Below the pieces are notes generated by a model, which was not told the DNA's origin, ran no database searches, and was given only the letters and a program-made list of their open reading frames with translations. Position numbers and translations under genes: made by a program. A stretch of 64,000 bases of DNA from Burkholderia sp. TSV86 (GTDB taxonomy: Bacteria > Pseudomonadota > Gammaproteobacteria > Burkholderiales > Burkholderiaceae), in contig NZ_LOWB01000024.1 of NCBI RefSeq assembly GCF_001522865.1, positions 1-64,000 on the forward strand, in the 5' to 3' direction. Positions 17,728 through 24,804 of the stretch are shown here, in pieces. Numbering within the stretch: the stretch's first letter is position 1; each line of letters starts with the position of its first letter.

Positions 17728-18516
17728 GTGACACACCGCGAATTCAAAGAGCCGCTCGCCCGATCCGGCGGCGTCATGATCGAACTGCCGCACCGCACCG
17801 ACGCGAACCGTTTCATCTCGTCGCTCGATGCGGCCGAGCGCGCCGCGCTCGCAAGCCACATGCAGCTCGTGCACGTCAAGTCCGGCCAGGTGCTGTGCGA
17901 GCCGGGCAAGCCGCTCGAGCACGTCTACCTGCCGGTCACGACCGTCATCTCGATTCAGTATGCGTCGTCCGATGGGATGACGCTTGAAATCGCAGAGATC
18001 GGTAACGAAGGCATCGTGAGTCCGCAACTCGTCGGCAGCGACAGTGCGATTCCGTGCCGCGTGCTCACCTGCCGCGACGGCTTCGCCTATCGCCTGAGCC
18101 CGCGTGTGTTGTCGAACCTACTGGAGGAATCGGCACAGGTTCGTCAAACGGTGTTTCGCTATACATATTTGCTGATGACGCAAGCCAAGCAGATTTCGTT
18201 CTGCAGCCGGCACCACGTATTGAAGAATCAGCTTTGCCGCTGGTTCCTGCTCGCATACGATCGTTCGCGCAGCGTCGAGATCCAGGTCACTCACAGCATG
18301 CTCGCGCAGATGCTCGGCGTGCGCCGCGAGACGGTGACCGATGCGGCGGGCGAAATCCAGAAGATGGGGCTCATCCGCCAATACCGCAGCTCGATCATTC
18401 TCGCCGATCTGCCGGGCCTCGAAGCACAGTCGTGCGGATGCCACGCGATCATTCGCGATGAAATGAAAAAGATCTTGTCGGCTCCAGCCGGCACGGCAAC
18501 CGAACTGCGCAGCTGA
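17728..18516 (+). CDS. Crp/Fnr family transcriptional regulator (EPS arm 2)
   Basis: A 262-residue paralogue of the minus-strand regulator. It has the N-terminal cyclic-nucleotide-like roll (VYLPVTTVISIQYASSDG), dimer helix and winged helix (VTHSMLAQMLGVRRETVTDAAGEIQ). Both paralogues share a C-terminal LE-x4-CxC pattern. The GTG at 17728 was chosen because AAGGA precedes it, and an ATG 48 bases later (17776) is the alternative. The gene is followed by a strong hairpin and a 238-base gap before the carrier protein operon, so it may be its own transcript while controlling that operon. It could bind c-di-GMP like BerA. Ligand residues were not identified. Confidence 0.88.
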   Translation: MTHREFKEPLARSGGVMIELPHRTDANRFISSLDAAERAALASHMQLVHVKSGQVLCEPGKPLEHVYLPVTTVISIQYASSDGMTLEIAEIGNEGIVSPQLVGSDSAIPCRVLTCRDGFAYRLSPRVLSNLLEESAQVRQTVFRYTYLLMTQAKQISFCSRHHVLKNQLCRWFLLAYDRSRSVEIQVTHSMLAQMLGVRRETVTDAAGEIQKMGLIRQYRSSIILADLPGLEAQSCGCHAIIRDEMKKILSAPAGTATELRS

Positions 18517-18522
18517 AACTGA

Positions 18523-18553
18523 ACGCGCGCCGGACTTTTATCTCGGCGCGCGT
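18523..18553 (+). terminator. hairpin after the second Crp/Fnr gene
   Basis: A perfect 10-bp stem (ACGCGCGCCG / CGGCGCGCGT) with an 11-base loop begins six bases past the stop codon. Only GTTTC follows, so termination may be partial. It separates the regulator from the carrier protein operon. Confidence 0.5.
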
Positions 18554-18566
18554 GTTTCGGGTATCG

Positions 18567-18584
18567 GCATCATGCATTTGATGC
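18567..18584. promoter_or_regulatory. inverted repeat 1 upstream of carrier protein operon
   Basis: GCATCA and TGATGC are separated by six bases. The 6-6-6 geometry fits Crp/Fnr-fold dimers. It is the first of three such dyads in this 238-bp spacer. Confidence 0.4.
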
Positions 18585-18591
18585 AACGGTT

Positions 18592-18609
18592 TGTCCCGCA
18601 ATTGAGACA
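18592..18609. promoter_or_regulatory. inverted repeat 2 upstream of carrier protein operon
   Basis: TGTCCC and GAGACA are separated by six bases, with one mismatch between the arms. It shares TGAGACA with the divergent region near 17260. It is a candidate site for a Crp/Fnr protein or the sigma54 activator. Confidence 0.35.
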
Positions 18610-18636
18610 CAACCTTTCTGTTCTATTTAGTCGGTT

Positions 18637-18654
18637 AGGTTCCGAACAGAACCT
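18637..18654. promoter_or_regulatory. inverted repeat 3 upstream of carrier protein operon
   Basis: AGGTTC and GAACCT are perfect 6-bp arms separated by six bases, 101 bases upstream of the carrier protein start. It is centred 45 bases downstream of repeat 2. Confidence 0.4.
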
Positions 18655-18754
18655 GCGCACCTCCAATGGTCTACTTTAACTAGTCATACGCCGAGCGGGA
18701 CGCCATTCGCGTCACCGTCGGGACGGGGATTTTCATGCAAGCCGGAGCCAATAG

Positions 18755-19009
18755 ATGAAAAACGAAGAATTAAGAACAATCATCAAGGACGTCGCACACC
18801 TTGAGACGTCGATCGATCACATCGCCGATAGCGATGATCTGTATGAAGCAGGCCTGTCGTCGCTGAACACGATTCAGTTGATGCTCGCGATCGAAAAGCA
18901 TTTCAACATCGAAATTGCCGACGAGATGCTGAACCGCCAGTTGTTTCAAAGCATCGACTCGCTTGCGAGCGCGATCACGCAATTGAAGCGTGCTGCGCAT
19001 TCAGCATGA
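18755..19009 (+). CDS. acyl carrier protein (partner of amino acid:CP ligase)
   Basis: An 84-residue acidic carrier protein. The phosphopantetheine site is Ser36 in DLYEAGLSSLNTIQLML. This deviates from the fatty-acid ACP motif DSL and resembles carrier proteins paired with aminoacyl-tRNA-synthetase-like ligases. Expected role: after pantetheinylation by an unlinked transferase, it carries an amino acid thioester for tailoring. It is first of six genes whose ends overlap by 1-4 bases, so they are translationally coupled. The next gene starts inside its stop codon. The upstream region carries three dyads. Confidence 0.9.
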   Translation: MKNEELRTIIKDVAHLETSIDHIADSDDLYEAGLSSLNTIQLMLAIEKHFNIEIADEMLNRQLFQSIDSLASAITQLKRAAHSA

Positions 19010-20229
19010 AGCGCTTCGATGCCGAAACCGGCAACGTGCGCGCTACCGTAGTCGGCTCCTTGCTCGTGGATAATCAAGCGTTGAACGAGGCTGCGCGCCG
19101 CGTTGCGCAAGTCGCCGCACGTTTCGCCGATGCAGTGGATCGCGATGCGCGCTTTCCCACCGAAGCCATCGATGCGATGCGCGAAGAACATCTGCTCGGC
19201 GCGCTCGTCCCAGTCGAGCTCGGTGGCCGCGGTGCGTCGCTCGCCGCTGTCGCCGGCGCCTGCCAAATCATCGGGCAGGCATGCTCGTCGGCCGGGATGA
19301 TCTATGCGATGCATCAAACCCAAGTGGCCAGCATCATCGATCATGCGCTGTCCAGCGATTGGCATCGCAACTTCGCAGCGCAGCTCGCACAGCGCGAATG
19401 GCTGCTCGCGTCGGCCACGTCCGAAGAGGAAGTGGGCGGCAATCTGCGCAACAGCCGTTGCGCGGTCGAGGCCAACGACAATACGTTCACGCTGTCAAAG
19501 CTTGCGCCGACGATCTCGTATGGTGCGCACGCCGATGCGATCCTGGTGACCGCGCGGCGCGATAAGGACGCACCGGCCGCCGAGCAGGTGCTGGTCACGC
19601 TGCCCAAGGAAAACGTGACGCTCACGCGGCGCAGCGGCTGGGATACGTTCGGCATGCGCGGCACCTGCAGCGAAGGTTTCGCGCTCGACGCGCGCGGCCG
19701 GTGCGAACAGATTCTGCCCGTGCCGTTCGCGCAGATCGCCGAGCGCAGCATGGTGCCGACGTCGCACATCCTCTGGTCGGCCGTGTGGACCGGCATCGCG
19801 ACCGACGCCTTTCTGCGCGCGCACCAGTTCTTCCGCGCGCAGATGCAAAAGCAGGGCGGCGCACTGCCGCCGTCCGGCCGCCGGATCGCCGAAGCGCTCG
19901 CGCTGCTGCAATCGATGCAAGCTCGCATCGAAGCCGCGTTGCGCACGTATGGCCAGGGTGCGGCGCGCACATGGTCCGCATCGATGGCTCAGGCAGCGGA
20001 GATCAACACGCTGAAGACCTACGTGTCAACCACCGCGCTCGAAGTCGTCAAGCACGCGATGATGATTTGCGGCATGGCTTCGTACAAAAACGGCACGCCT
20101 TATACGCTCGGTCGGCACATCCGCGATTTGCACTCCGCGCCGCTGATGATCAGCAACGACCGCATCGAAGCGAATACGGCCAACCTGCTGCTTGCGTTGC
20201 GCTCCGCAACGCTGGAGAGAGAGATTTGA
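19006..20229 (+). CDS. acyl-CoA dehydrogenase family flavoprotein
   Basis: A 407-residue protein with the acyl-CoA dehydrogenase layout: an N-terminal helical domain (about 20-130), a middle beta domain (LLASATSEEEVGGNLRNSRC near residue 130) and a C-terminal four-helix domain (from about 245). Between a carrier protein and an amino acid:carrier protein ligase, its substrate is probably an aminoacyl-S-carrier protein rather than an acyl-CoA. Oxidation would give a dehydroamino acid or imine. Such ACP-acting dehydrogenases are known in natural product pathways. The start overlaps the carrier protein stop (ATGA). The catalytic base was not located with certainty. Confidence 0.87.
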   Translation: MKRFDAETGNVRATVVGSLLVDNQALNEAARRVAQVAARFADAVDRDARFPTEAIDAMREEHLLGALVPVELGGRGASLAAVAGACQIIGQACSSAGMIYAMHQTQVASIIDHALSSDWHRNFAAQLAQREWLLASATSEEEVGGNLRNSRCAVEANDNTFTLSKLAPTISYGAHADAILVTARRDKDAPAAEQVLVTLPKENVTLTRRSGWDTFGMRGTCSEGFALDARGRCEQILPVPFAQIAERSMVPTSHILWSAVWTGIATDAFLRAHQFFRAQMQKQGGALPPSGRRIAEALALLQSMQARIEAALRTYGQGAARTWSASMAQAAEINTLKTYVSTTALEVVKHAMMICGMASYKNGTPYTLGRHIRDLHSAPLMISNDRIEANTANLLLALRSATLEREI

Positions 20230-21197
20230 ACAATCTGACCATTCCGTCGGGGCGCACGGTTGACTCAGCGCAAGCACCCCTCGATCGCAGCGGCGAAAAC
20301 GCGCTTCGCGACGCGCTCGTCGAAGCGGGGCTCTTGATACCAACCGGCATTCAGGGGCTTTTCGGCCGCAGCGAGCGCTTCGAGCGCGTCGTCGAAGCAC
20401 TCGATGCCTACATCACGCGCGAAGGCGCGGATCAGCAAGCGGAAGTGCTGCGCTTTCCGCCCGCGATGAGCCGCCCCGAATTCGAGCGCAGCGAGTATCT
20501 GAAGAGCTTCCCGCAACTCGCCGGCACCGTGCATAGCTTCTGCGGCGGCGAGCGTGAACATCAGCGCGTGCTGCAATGCCTCGATCGCGGCGAAGACTGG
20601 ACCGAAGACCAAAAACCGACCTACGTCGTGATGACGCCGGCCGCCTGCTATCCAGTCTACCCTGTGATCGCACAACGTGGCGCACTGCCTGACGACGGCC
20701 GGATCGTCGACGCATTCTCGTATTGCTTCCGTCACGAGCCGTCGCTCGACCCCACGCGCATGCAGTTGTTCCGGATGCGCGAATATATCCGCATCGGCAC
20801 GCCCGAGCAGATTCTCGCGTTCCGCCAAAATTGGATCGAACGCGGCACGCGGATGATCGACGCGCTGCAATTGCCCAACAGTATCGATCTCGCGAACGAT
20901 CCGTTCTTCGGCCGCGGCGGCAAGATCGTCGCGAGCAGCCAGCGTGAACAGAACCTGAAGTTCGAATTGCTGGTTCCGATCGAATACGACGAACGCCTGA
21001 CCGCATGCCTGAGCTTCAACTACCACATGGACCACTTCGGTCTGCTGTGGGGAATCAAGACGGCCGATGCCGCTGTCGCGCACACGGGTTGCGTCGGCTT
21101 CGGCCTCGAGCGTTTGACGCTCGGACTGTTCCGGCATCATGGTTTTGATCTCGACGCGTGGCCGCAAGCGGTGCGCGACGTGCTGTGGAGGCAATGA
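20226..21197 (+). CDS. amino acid:[carrier protein] ligase (atypical seryl-tRNA synthetase homologue)
   Basis: A 323-residue class II aminoacyl-tRNA synthetase-like protein without the tRNA-binding N-terminal arm. It should activate an amino acid with ATP and load it on the neighbouring carrier protein. Putative zinc ligands are Cys141 (PAACYPVYP), Glu186 (FRMREYI, motif 2) and Cys289 (HTGCVGFGLERL, motif 3). Their spacing, 45 and 103 residues, equals what I recall for the Bradyrhizobium enzyme Bll0957, which prefers glycine; homologues use alanine. The start is a TTG with GGAGAG upstream, overlapping the previous stop (TTGA). A longer open frame upstream is a shadow of the dehydrogenase gene. 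Confidence 0.9.
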   Translation: MNNLTIPSGRTVDSAQAPLDRSGENALRDALVEAGLLIPTGIQGLFGRSERFERVVEALDAYITREGADQQAEVLRFPPAMSRPEFERSEYLKSFPQLAGTVHSFCGGEREHQRVLQCLDRGEDWTEDQKPTYVVMTPAACYPVYPVIAQRGALPDDGRIVDAFSYCFRHEPSLDPTRMQLFRMREYIRIGTPEQILAFRQNWIERGTRMIDALQLPNSIDLANDPFFGRGGKIVASSQREQNLKFELLVPIEYDERLTACLSFNYHMDHFGLLWGIKTADAAVAHTGCVGFGLERLTLGLFRHHGFDLDAWPQAVRDVLWRQ

Positions 21198-22288
21198 TGA
21201 GCGCGATTCTGATCGATTCGCCCACTGTCAGCAACGCTCCGCTCGAGCGGATCTTCGCCGATCTGCGTCATCGCGCGCACCACTACCGGCCGCACGCGCT
21301 GCACGGGCCGCAAATGGTCTGGAAGCAGACCAACTGCTATGTCGACATGTGGATCGAGGTACTCAGCTGGTGGGGCTTCAATCCGTATGCAGCCCTGCCG
21401 TTTACGATCGCGCTCGACTTCGAAGGCGACCAATTCACGTTCTTCAAGTTTCCGCACGATGATCTCGAGAAGCTGTACGGGATCGTCGTGCAGGAGCACG
21501 CGATTTTCGAATCCGTCGACGTGCACACCGAGAACCAGGTCGCGCGCGGCCACCTCATGATGGTCGAGGTCGACGCGTGGTATCTGCCGGACACGCGCGG
21601 CACCAGCTATCACGCGCAGCACACGAAGACGACGATCGGCATCGACGCGATCGACCGCGAGCAACGCCGCGTCGGCTATTTCCACAATAGCGGCTACTAC
21701 ATCGCCGAAGGCGACGATTACGACGGCCTGTTCGGCACGCATTCGCCGATGCAACTGATGCCGTATGCCGAATGCGCGAAGCGTCAGTTCCAGGCACTCG
21801 ACGAGCGCGACCTGTGCGACGCATCGCTCGCGCTGCTCTCGCGTCACCTGAAGCGGCGGCCCAAGGCAAATCCGATCACGGCGTTCCGTCATCAGCTCGC
21901 GCGCGACTCGAAAGCGCTCGCATCGCGTTCGTTCTCGTACTTCCATGCGTACTCGTTCAACACGTTGCGACAGCTCGGCGCCAATTTCGAGCTGTTCGGC
22001 CGCTATCTGCGCTGGCTCGAGGCAAGCGGCTGCCACGGCGAGTTCGACAAGCTCGTCGCGTCGTGCGATGCGATTGCCTCCGAAGCGATGGTGCTGGAGT
22101 TCCGCCTTGCCCGCGCCAGCGCCAAAGGCGTGGAAGAGCGCGGCGAAAGCAGCCTTGACGTAATCGAGTACGCATATACGTCGCTGCTCGACGGCGTCGA
22201 GCAAATCACGCCGGCCGGTCAAACCGAGTCCAACGCGCGGTTCGGCAAGCTGTACACGCCGGCGAGATCTACGTCGATCAGCAGATGA
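21197..22288 (+). CDS. DUF1839 protein, possible cysteine acyltransferase
   Basis: A 363-residue protein of the DUF1839 family, which habitually accompanies amino acid:carrier protein ligases. No function is established. The layout resembles papain-fold, BtrH-like acyltransferases: Cys47 in KQTNCYVDMW, and His142 in YHAQHTKTTIGIDAID, where an acidic residue follows. If that holds it would move the aminoacyl group from the carrier protein to an acceptor such as a sugar amine. This is inference from motif order. The start at the second ATG (21197) places GGAGG five bases away, and it overlaps the previous stop by one base. It overlaps the GH2 gene by four bases. Confidence 0.75.
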   Translation: MSAILIDSPTVSNAPLERIFADLRHRAHHYRPHALHGPQMVWKQTNCYVDMWIEVLSWWGFNPYAALPFTIALDFEGDQFTFFKFPHDDLEKLYGIVVQEHAIFESVDVHTENQVARGHLMMVEVDAWYLPDTRGTSYHAQHTKTTIGIDAIDREQRRVGYFHNSGYYIAEGDDYDGLFGTHSPMQLMPYAECAKRQFQALDERDLCDASLALLSRHLKRRPKANPITAFRHQLARDSKALASRSFSYFHAYSFNTLRQLGANFELFGRYLRWLEASGCHGEFDKLVASCDAIASEAMVLEFRLARASAKGVEERGESSLDVIEYAYTSLLDGVEQITPAGQTESNARFGKLYTPARSTSISR

Positions 22289-24804
22289 AACACGAGGCGG
22301 ACCGCGGCACGCCTGGCGTTGCCTGGATGCTGGCGGCCACGCCAGCAGGAGCGCTCGCCCAGCCGGGCGAGCTCCCCGAAACCGGCTGGTGCGACGCGCC
22401 CGTGCCTGGCACCGTCGCACAAGCGCTCGCCGCCGCGCACCGCTTCGACCCCGCACACCCGTATCCGCTGGGTGACAACGACTACTGGTACCGGACGACG
22501 CTCGCAGGCACTGGCCGGCGCATCGTGCGTTTTCACGGGCTCGCGACAATCGCCGAGGTCTGGCTCGACGACACGCTGCTGTTCTGCTCAGACAATATGT
22601 ACGTGTCGCACGACGTCGAGCTGACACTTGCCGGCGAACACCGGCTGTCGATCTGCTTTCGCTCGCTCGACCGGCATCTTGCCGCCCATCCGTTGCGGGG
22701 CCGCGCGCGCTGGCGCACGCGCCTCGTCGATACGCCCGCGCTGCGCGGCGTGCGCACGACCTTCCTCGGCCGGATGCCGGGCTGGTTTCCGTCGATCGAG
22801 CCGATCGGCCCGTGGCGCGACATCGAGATCCTCGAGCCGGACGGCGCGCCGGTGATCACGCATCATGCGCTGCGTGCCACGCTCGACGGCCGCGACGGCG
22901 TGCTCGACGCGACGATCGGGCTCGCCGCGCCGCTGGCTGGCGGCCCCAACCTACGGCTTGTCTGCGGCGCGCACTCGGCGCCGTTCACGCCGACGGACGC
23001 CGGCACACTGCGCGCGACGCTCAGGATTACCGACGTCGAGCCGTGGTGGCCGCATACGCACGGCGAGCCGGCGCTGTACGACATCGCCGTCGCGATCGGC
23101 GACACGGCGACGCTCCCGCTCGGCAGCACGGGCTTTCGCGCGATCACGCTCGAGCGCGGCGACGACGGCGCGGGCTTTGCGCTGTCGATCAACGGCACGC
23201 CGATCCATGCGCGCGGCGCGTGCTGGACGAGCCTCGATCCGCTGCGCCTGCACGCCGATGCGCCCGCCTACCGCCGTGCGCTGACGCTCGCGCGCGACGC
23301 AGGCTTCAACATGATCCGCGTCGGCGGCACGATGACCTACGAAGCCGATGCGTTCTACGCGCTGTGCGACGAGTTGGGCATCCTCGTCTGGCAGGATTTC
23401 ATGTTGGCGAACTTCGACTATCCGTCGGCCGATACGCGTTTTATCGAATCGCTCACCCGCGAGGCAACGCAGTTTCTCGACAGGCACGCGGCACGGCCAT
23501 CGATCGCCGTGCTGTGCGGCGGCAGCGAGATCGCGCAACAAGCGGCGATGGTCGGGCTCGCGCCCGACGAGCGCCGCCTGCCCATCGCCGATCATCTGCT
23601 CGCCGAGCTTTGCGCGCGCCATCGCCCGGACGCAATCTACGTGCCCGGTTCGCCGCACGGCGGCGTGCTGCCGTTCGCGCCGCGTGAGGGCATCACGCAC
23701 TATTACGGCGTCGGCGCGTACCTGCGCCCGCCCGAGGACGCGCGCCGCGCGAACGTGCGCTTCGCGAGCGAATGTCTTGCATTCGCCAACGTGCCATGCG
23801 ATGCAACGCTTGCCGCAATCGGCTCGCCCGCGCCGCACGAGCCGCGCTGGAAACGCGCCGTGCCGCGCGACCCCGGCGCGTCGTGGGATTTCGACGACGT
23901 GCGCGACCACTATCTGCGCACGCTGTACGGCGTGGATCCCGCGCGGCTGCGCACCGTCGATCTGGCCCGCTATCTGACGCTGTCTCGCGCGGTGGTCGCC
24001 GATCTGATCGGCGAGACGCTCGCCGAATGGCGGCGCGCCGGCTCGTCATGCACAGGCGCGCTCGTCTGGCAATTCCAGGACGTGATGCCCGGCGCCGGCT
24101 GGGGCCTCGTCGACACATACGGCCGGCCGAAATCGGCCTGGCACGCATTCAAGCGCGCCTCGCAGCCGCGGCAGATTCTGCTGACCGACGAAGGGCTCAA
24201 CGGCCTCGACGTGCACGTGCTCAACGATGCGCCGTCGCCGCTCGACGCGCGCATCGAACTGCTCGCGCTGCGCAATGGTAAGACGCCTATCGTGCGCGCC
24301 CACTGGACGTTGCGTGTCGACGCGCATGCCGGCACGAGCCTGAACTCGGCCGAAATGCTGGGCCGCTTTTTCGATTTCACCTATGCGTACCGCTTCGGCC
24401 CGCGCGAACACGACGTCACGATCGCGTCGTTGTATGCGCTCGACGGCACGCTGTTGTCACAGGTGTTTCATTTCCCCGAGCGTACCGCGCCCAGCGTGTT
24501 CGAGCGCGGCGACATCGGTCTCGACGCGCGCGTCGCTCATCGTGACGGCCGCTGGCAGCTCGACGTGCACACGCACGGCTTTGCGCGCTATGTGCATGTG
24601 TGCGCGCCTGGACTGCTGCCCGCCGATGACTGGTTCCATCTTGCGCCGGGTGCCACCGCGCGGATCGAACTCGACGCCGATCCGCTCTCGCCCGCTGCGC
24701 CAAGCCTCGATTTCGCTTCCCAAGCCGGCCATGCCAACCCGCCGTTGATCGAAGTACATGCCTTGAACTCCAACAAAATCGTTCGCCCAAGGATAGAAAA
24801 TTGA
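22285..24804 (+). CDS. glycoside hydrolase family 2, beta-mannosidase-like
   Basis: An 839-residue GH2 enzyme: sugar-binding jelly-roll (about 40-190), Ig-like domain (about 190-300) and TIM barrel (from about 300), with C-terminal beta domains. The signature CDELGILVWQDFMLANFDYP is typical of beta-mannosidases. The proposed acid/base is Glu415 in CGGSEIAQQ and the nucleophile is Glu496 in RFASECLAF. There is no signal peptide, so it is cytoplasmic. It may edit lipid-linked repeat units or recycle mannosides. Alternatively it could act as a transglycosidase. It is in the middle of the carrier protein operon, overlapping both neighbours by 4 bases. Confidence 0.88.
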   Translation: MKHEADRGTPGVAWMLAATPAGALAQPGELPETGWCDAPVPGTVAQALAAAHRFDPAHPYPLGDNDYWYRTTLAGTGRRIVRFHGLATIAEVWLDDTLLFCSDNMYVSHDVELTLAGEHRLSICFRSLDRHLAAHPLRGRARWRTRLVDTPALRGVRTTFLGRMPGWFPSIEPIGPWRDIEILEPDGAPVITHHALRATLDGRDGVLDATIGLAAPLAGGPNLRLVCGAHSAPFTPTDAGTLRATLRITDVEPWWPHTHGEPALYDIAVAIGDTATLPLGSTGFRAITLERGDDGAGFALSINGTPIHARGACWTSLDPLRLHADAPAYRRALTLARDAGFNMIRVGGTMTYEADAFYALCDELGILVWQDFMLANFDYPSADTRFIESLTREATQFLDRHAARPSIAVLCGGSEIAQQAAMVGLAPDERRLPIADHLLAELCARHRPDAIYVPGSPHGGVLPFAPREGITHYYGVGAYLRPPEDARRANVRFASECLAFANVPCDATLAAIGSPAPHEPRWKRAVPRDPGASWDFDDVRDHYLRTLYGVDPARLRTVDLARYLTLSRAVVADLIGETLAEWRRAGSSCTGALVWQFQDVMPGAGWGLVDTYGRPKSAWHAFKRASQPRQILLTDEGLNGLDVHVLNDAPSPLDARIELLALRNGKTPIVRAHWTLRVDAHAGTSLNSAEMLGRFFDFTYAYRFGPREHDVTIASLYALDGTLLSQVFHFPERTAPSVFERGDIGLDARVAHRDGRWQLDVHTHGFARYVHVCAPGLLPADDWFHLAPGATARIELDADPLSPAAPSLDFASQAGHANPPLIEVHALNSNKIVRPRIEN

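Noticed and set aside
18728..18741. Sigma54 -24/-12-like GG-N10-GC before the carrier protein gene
   Set aside because: The -12 GC is only about 14 bases from the ATG, so the transcript would be leaderless or start inside the gene. The core TGGCAC/TTGC bases do not match.
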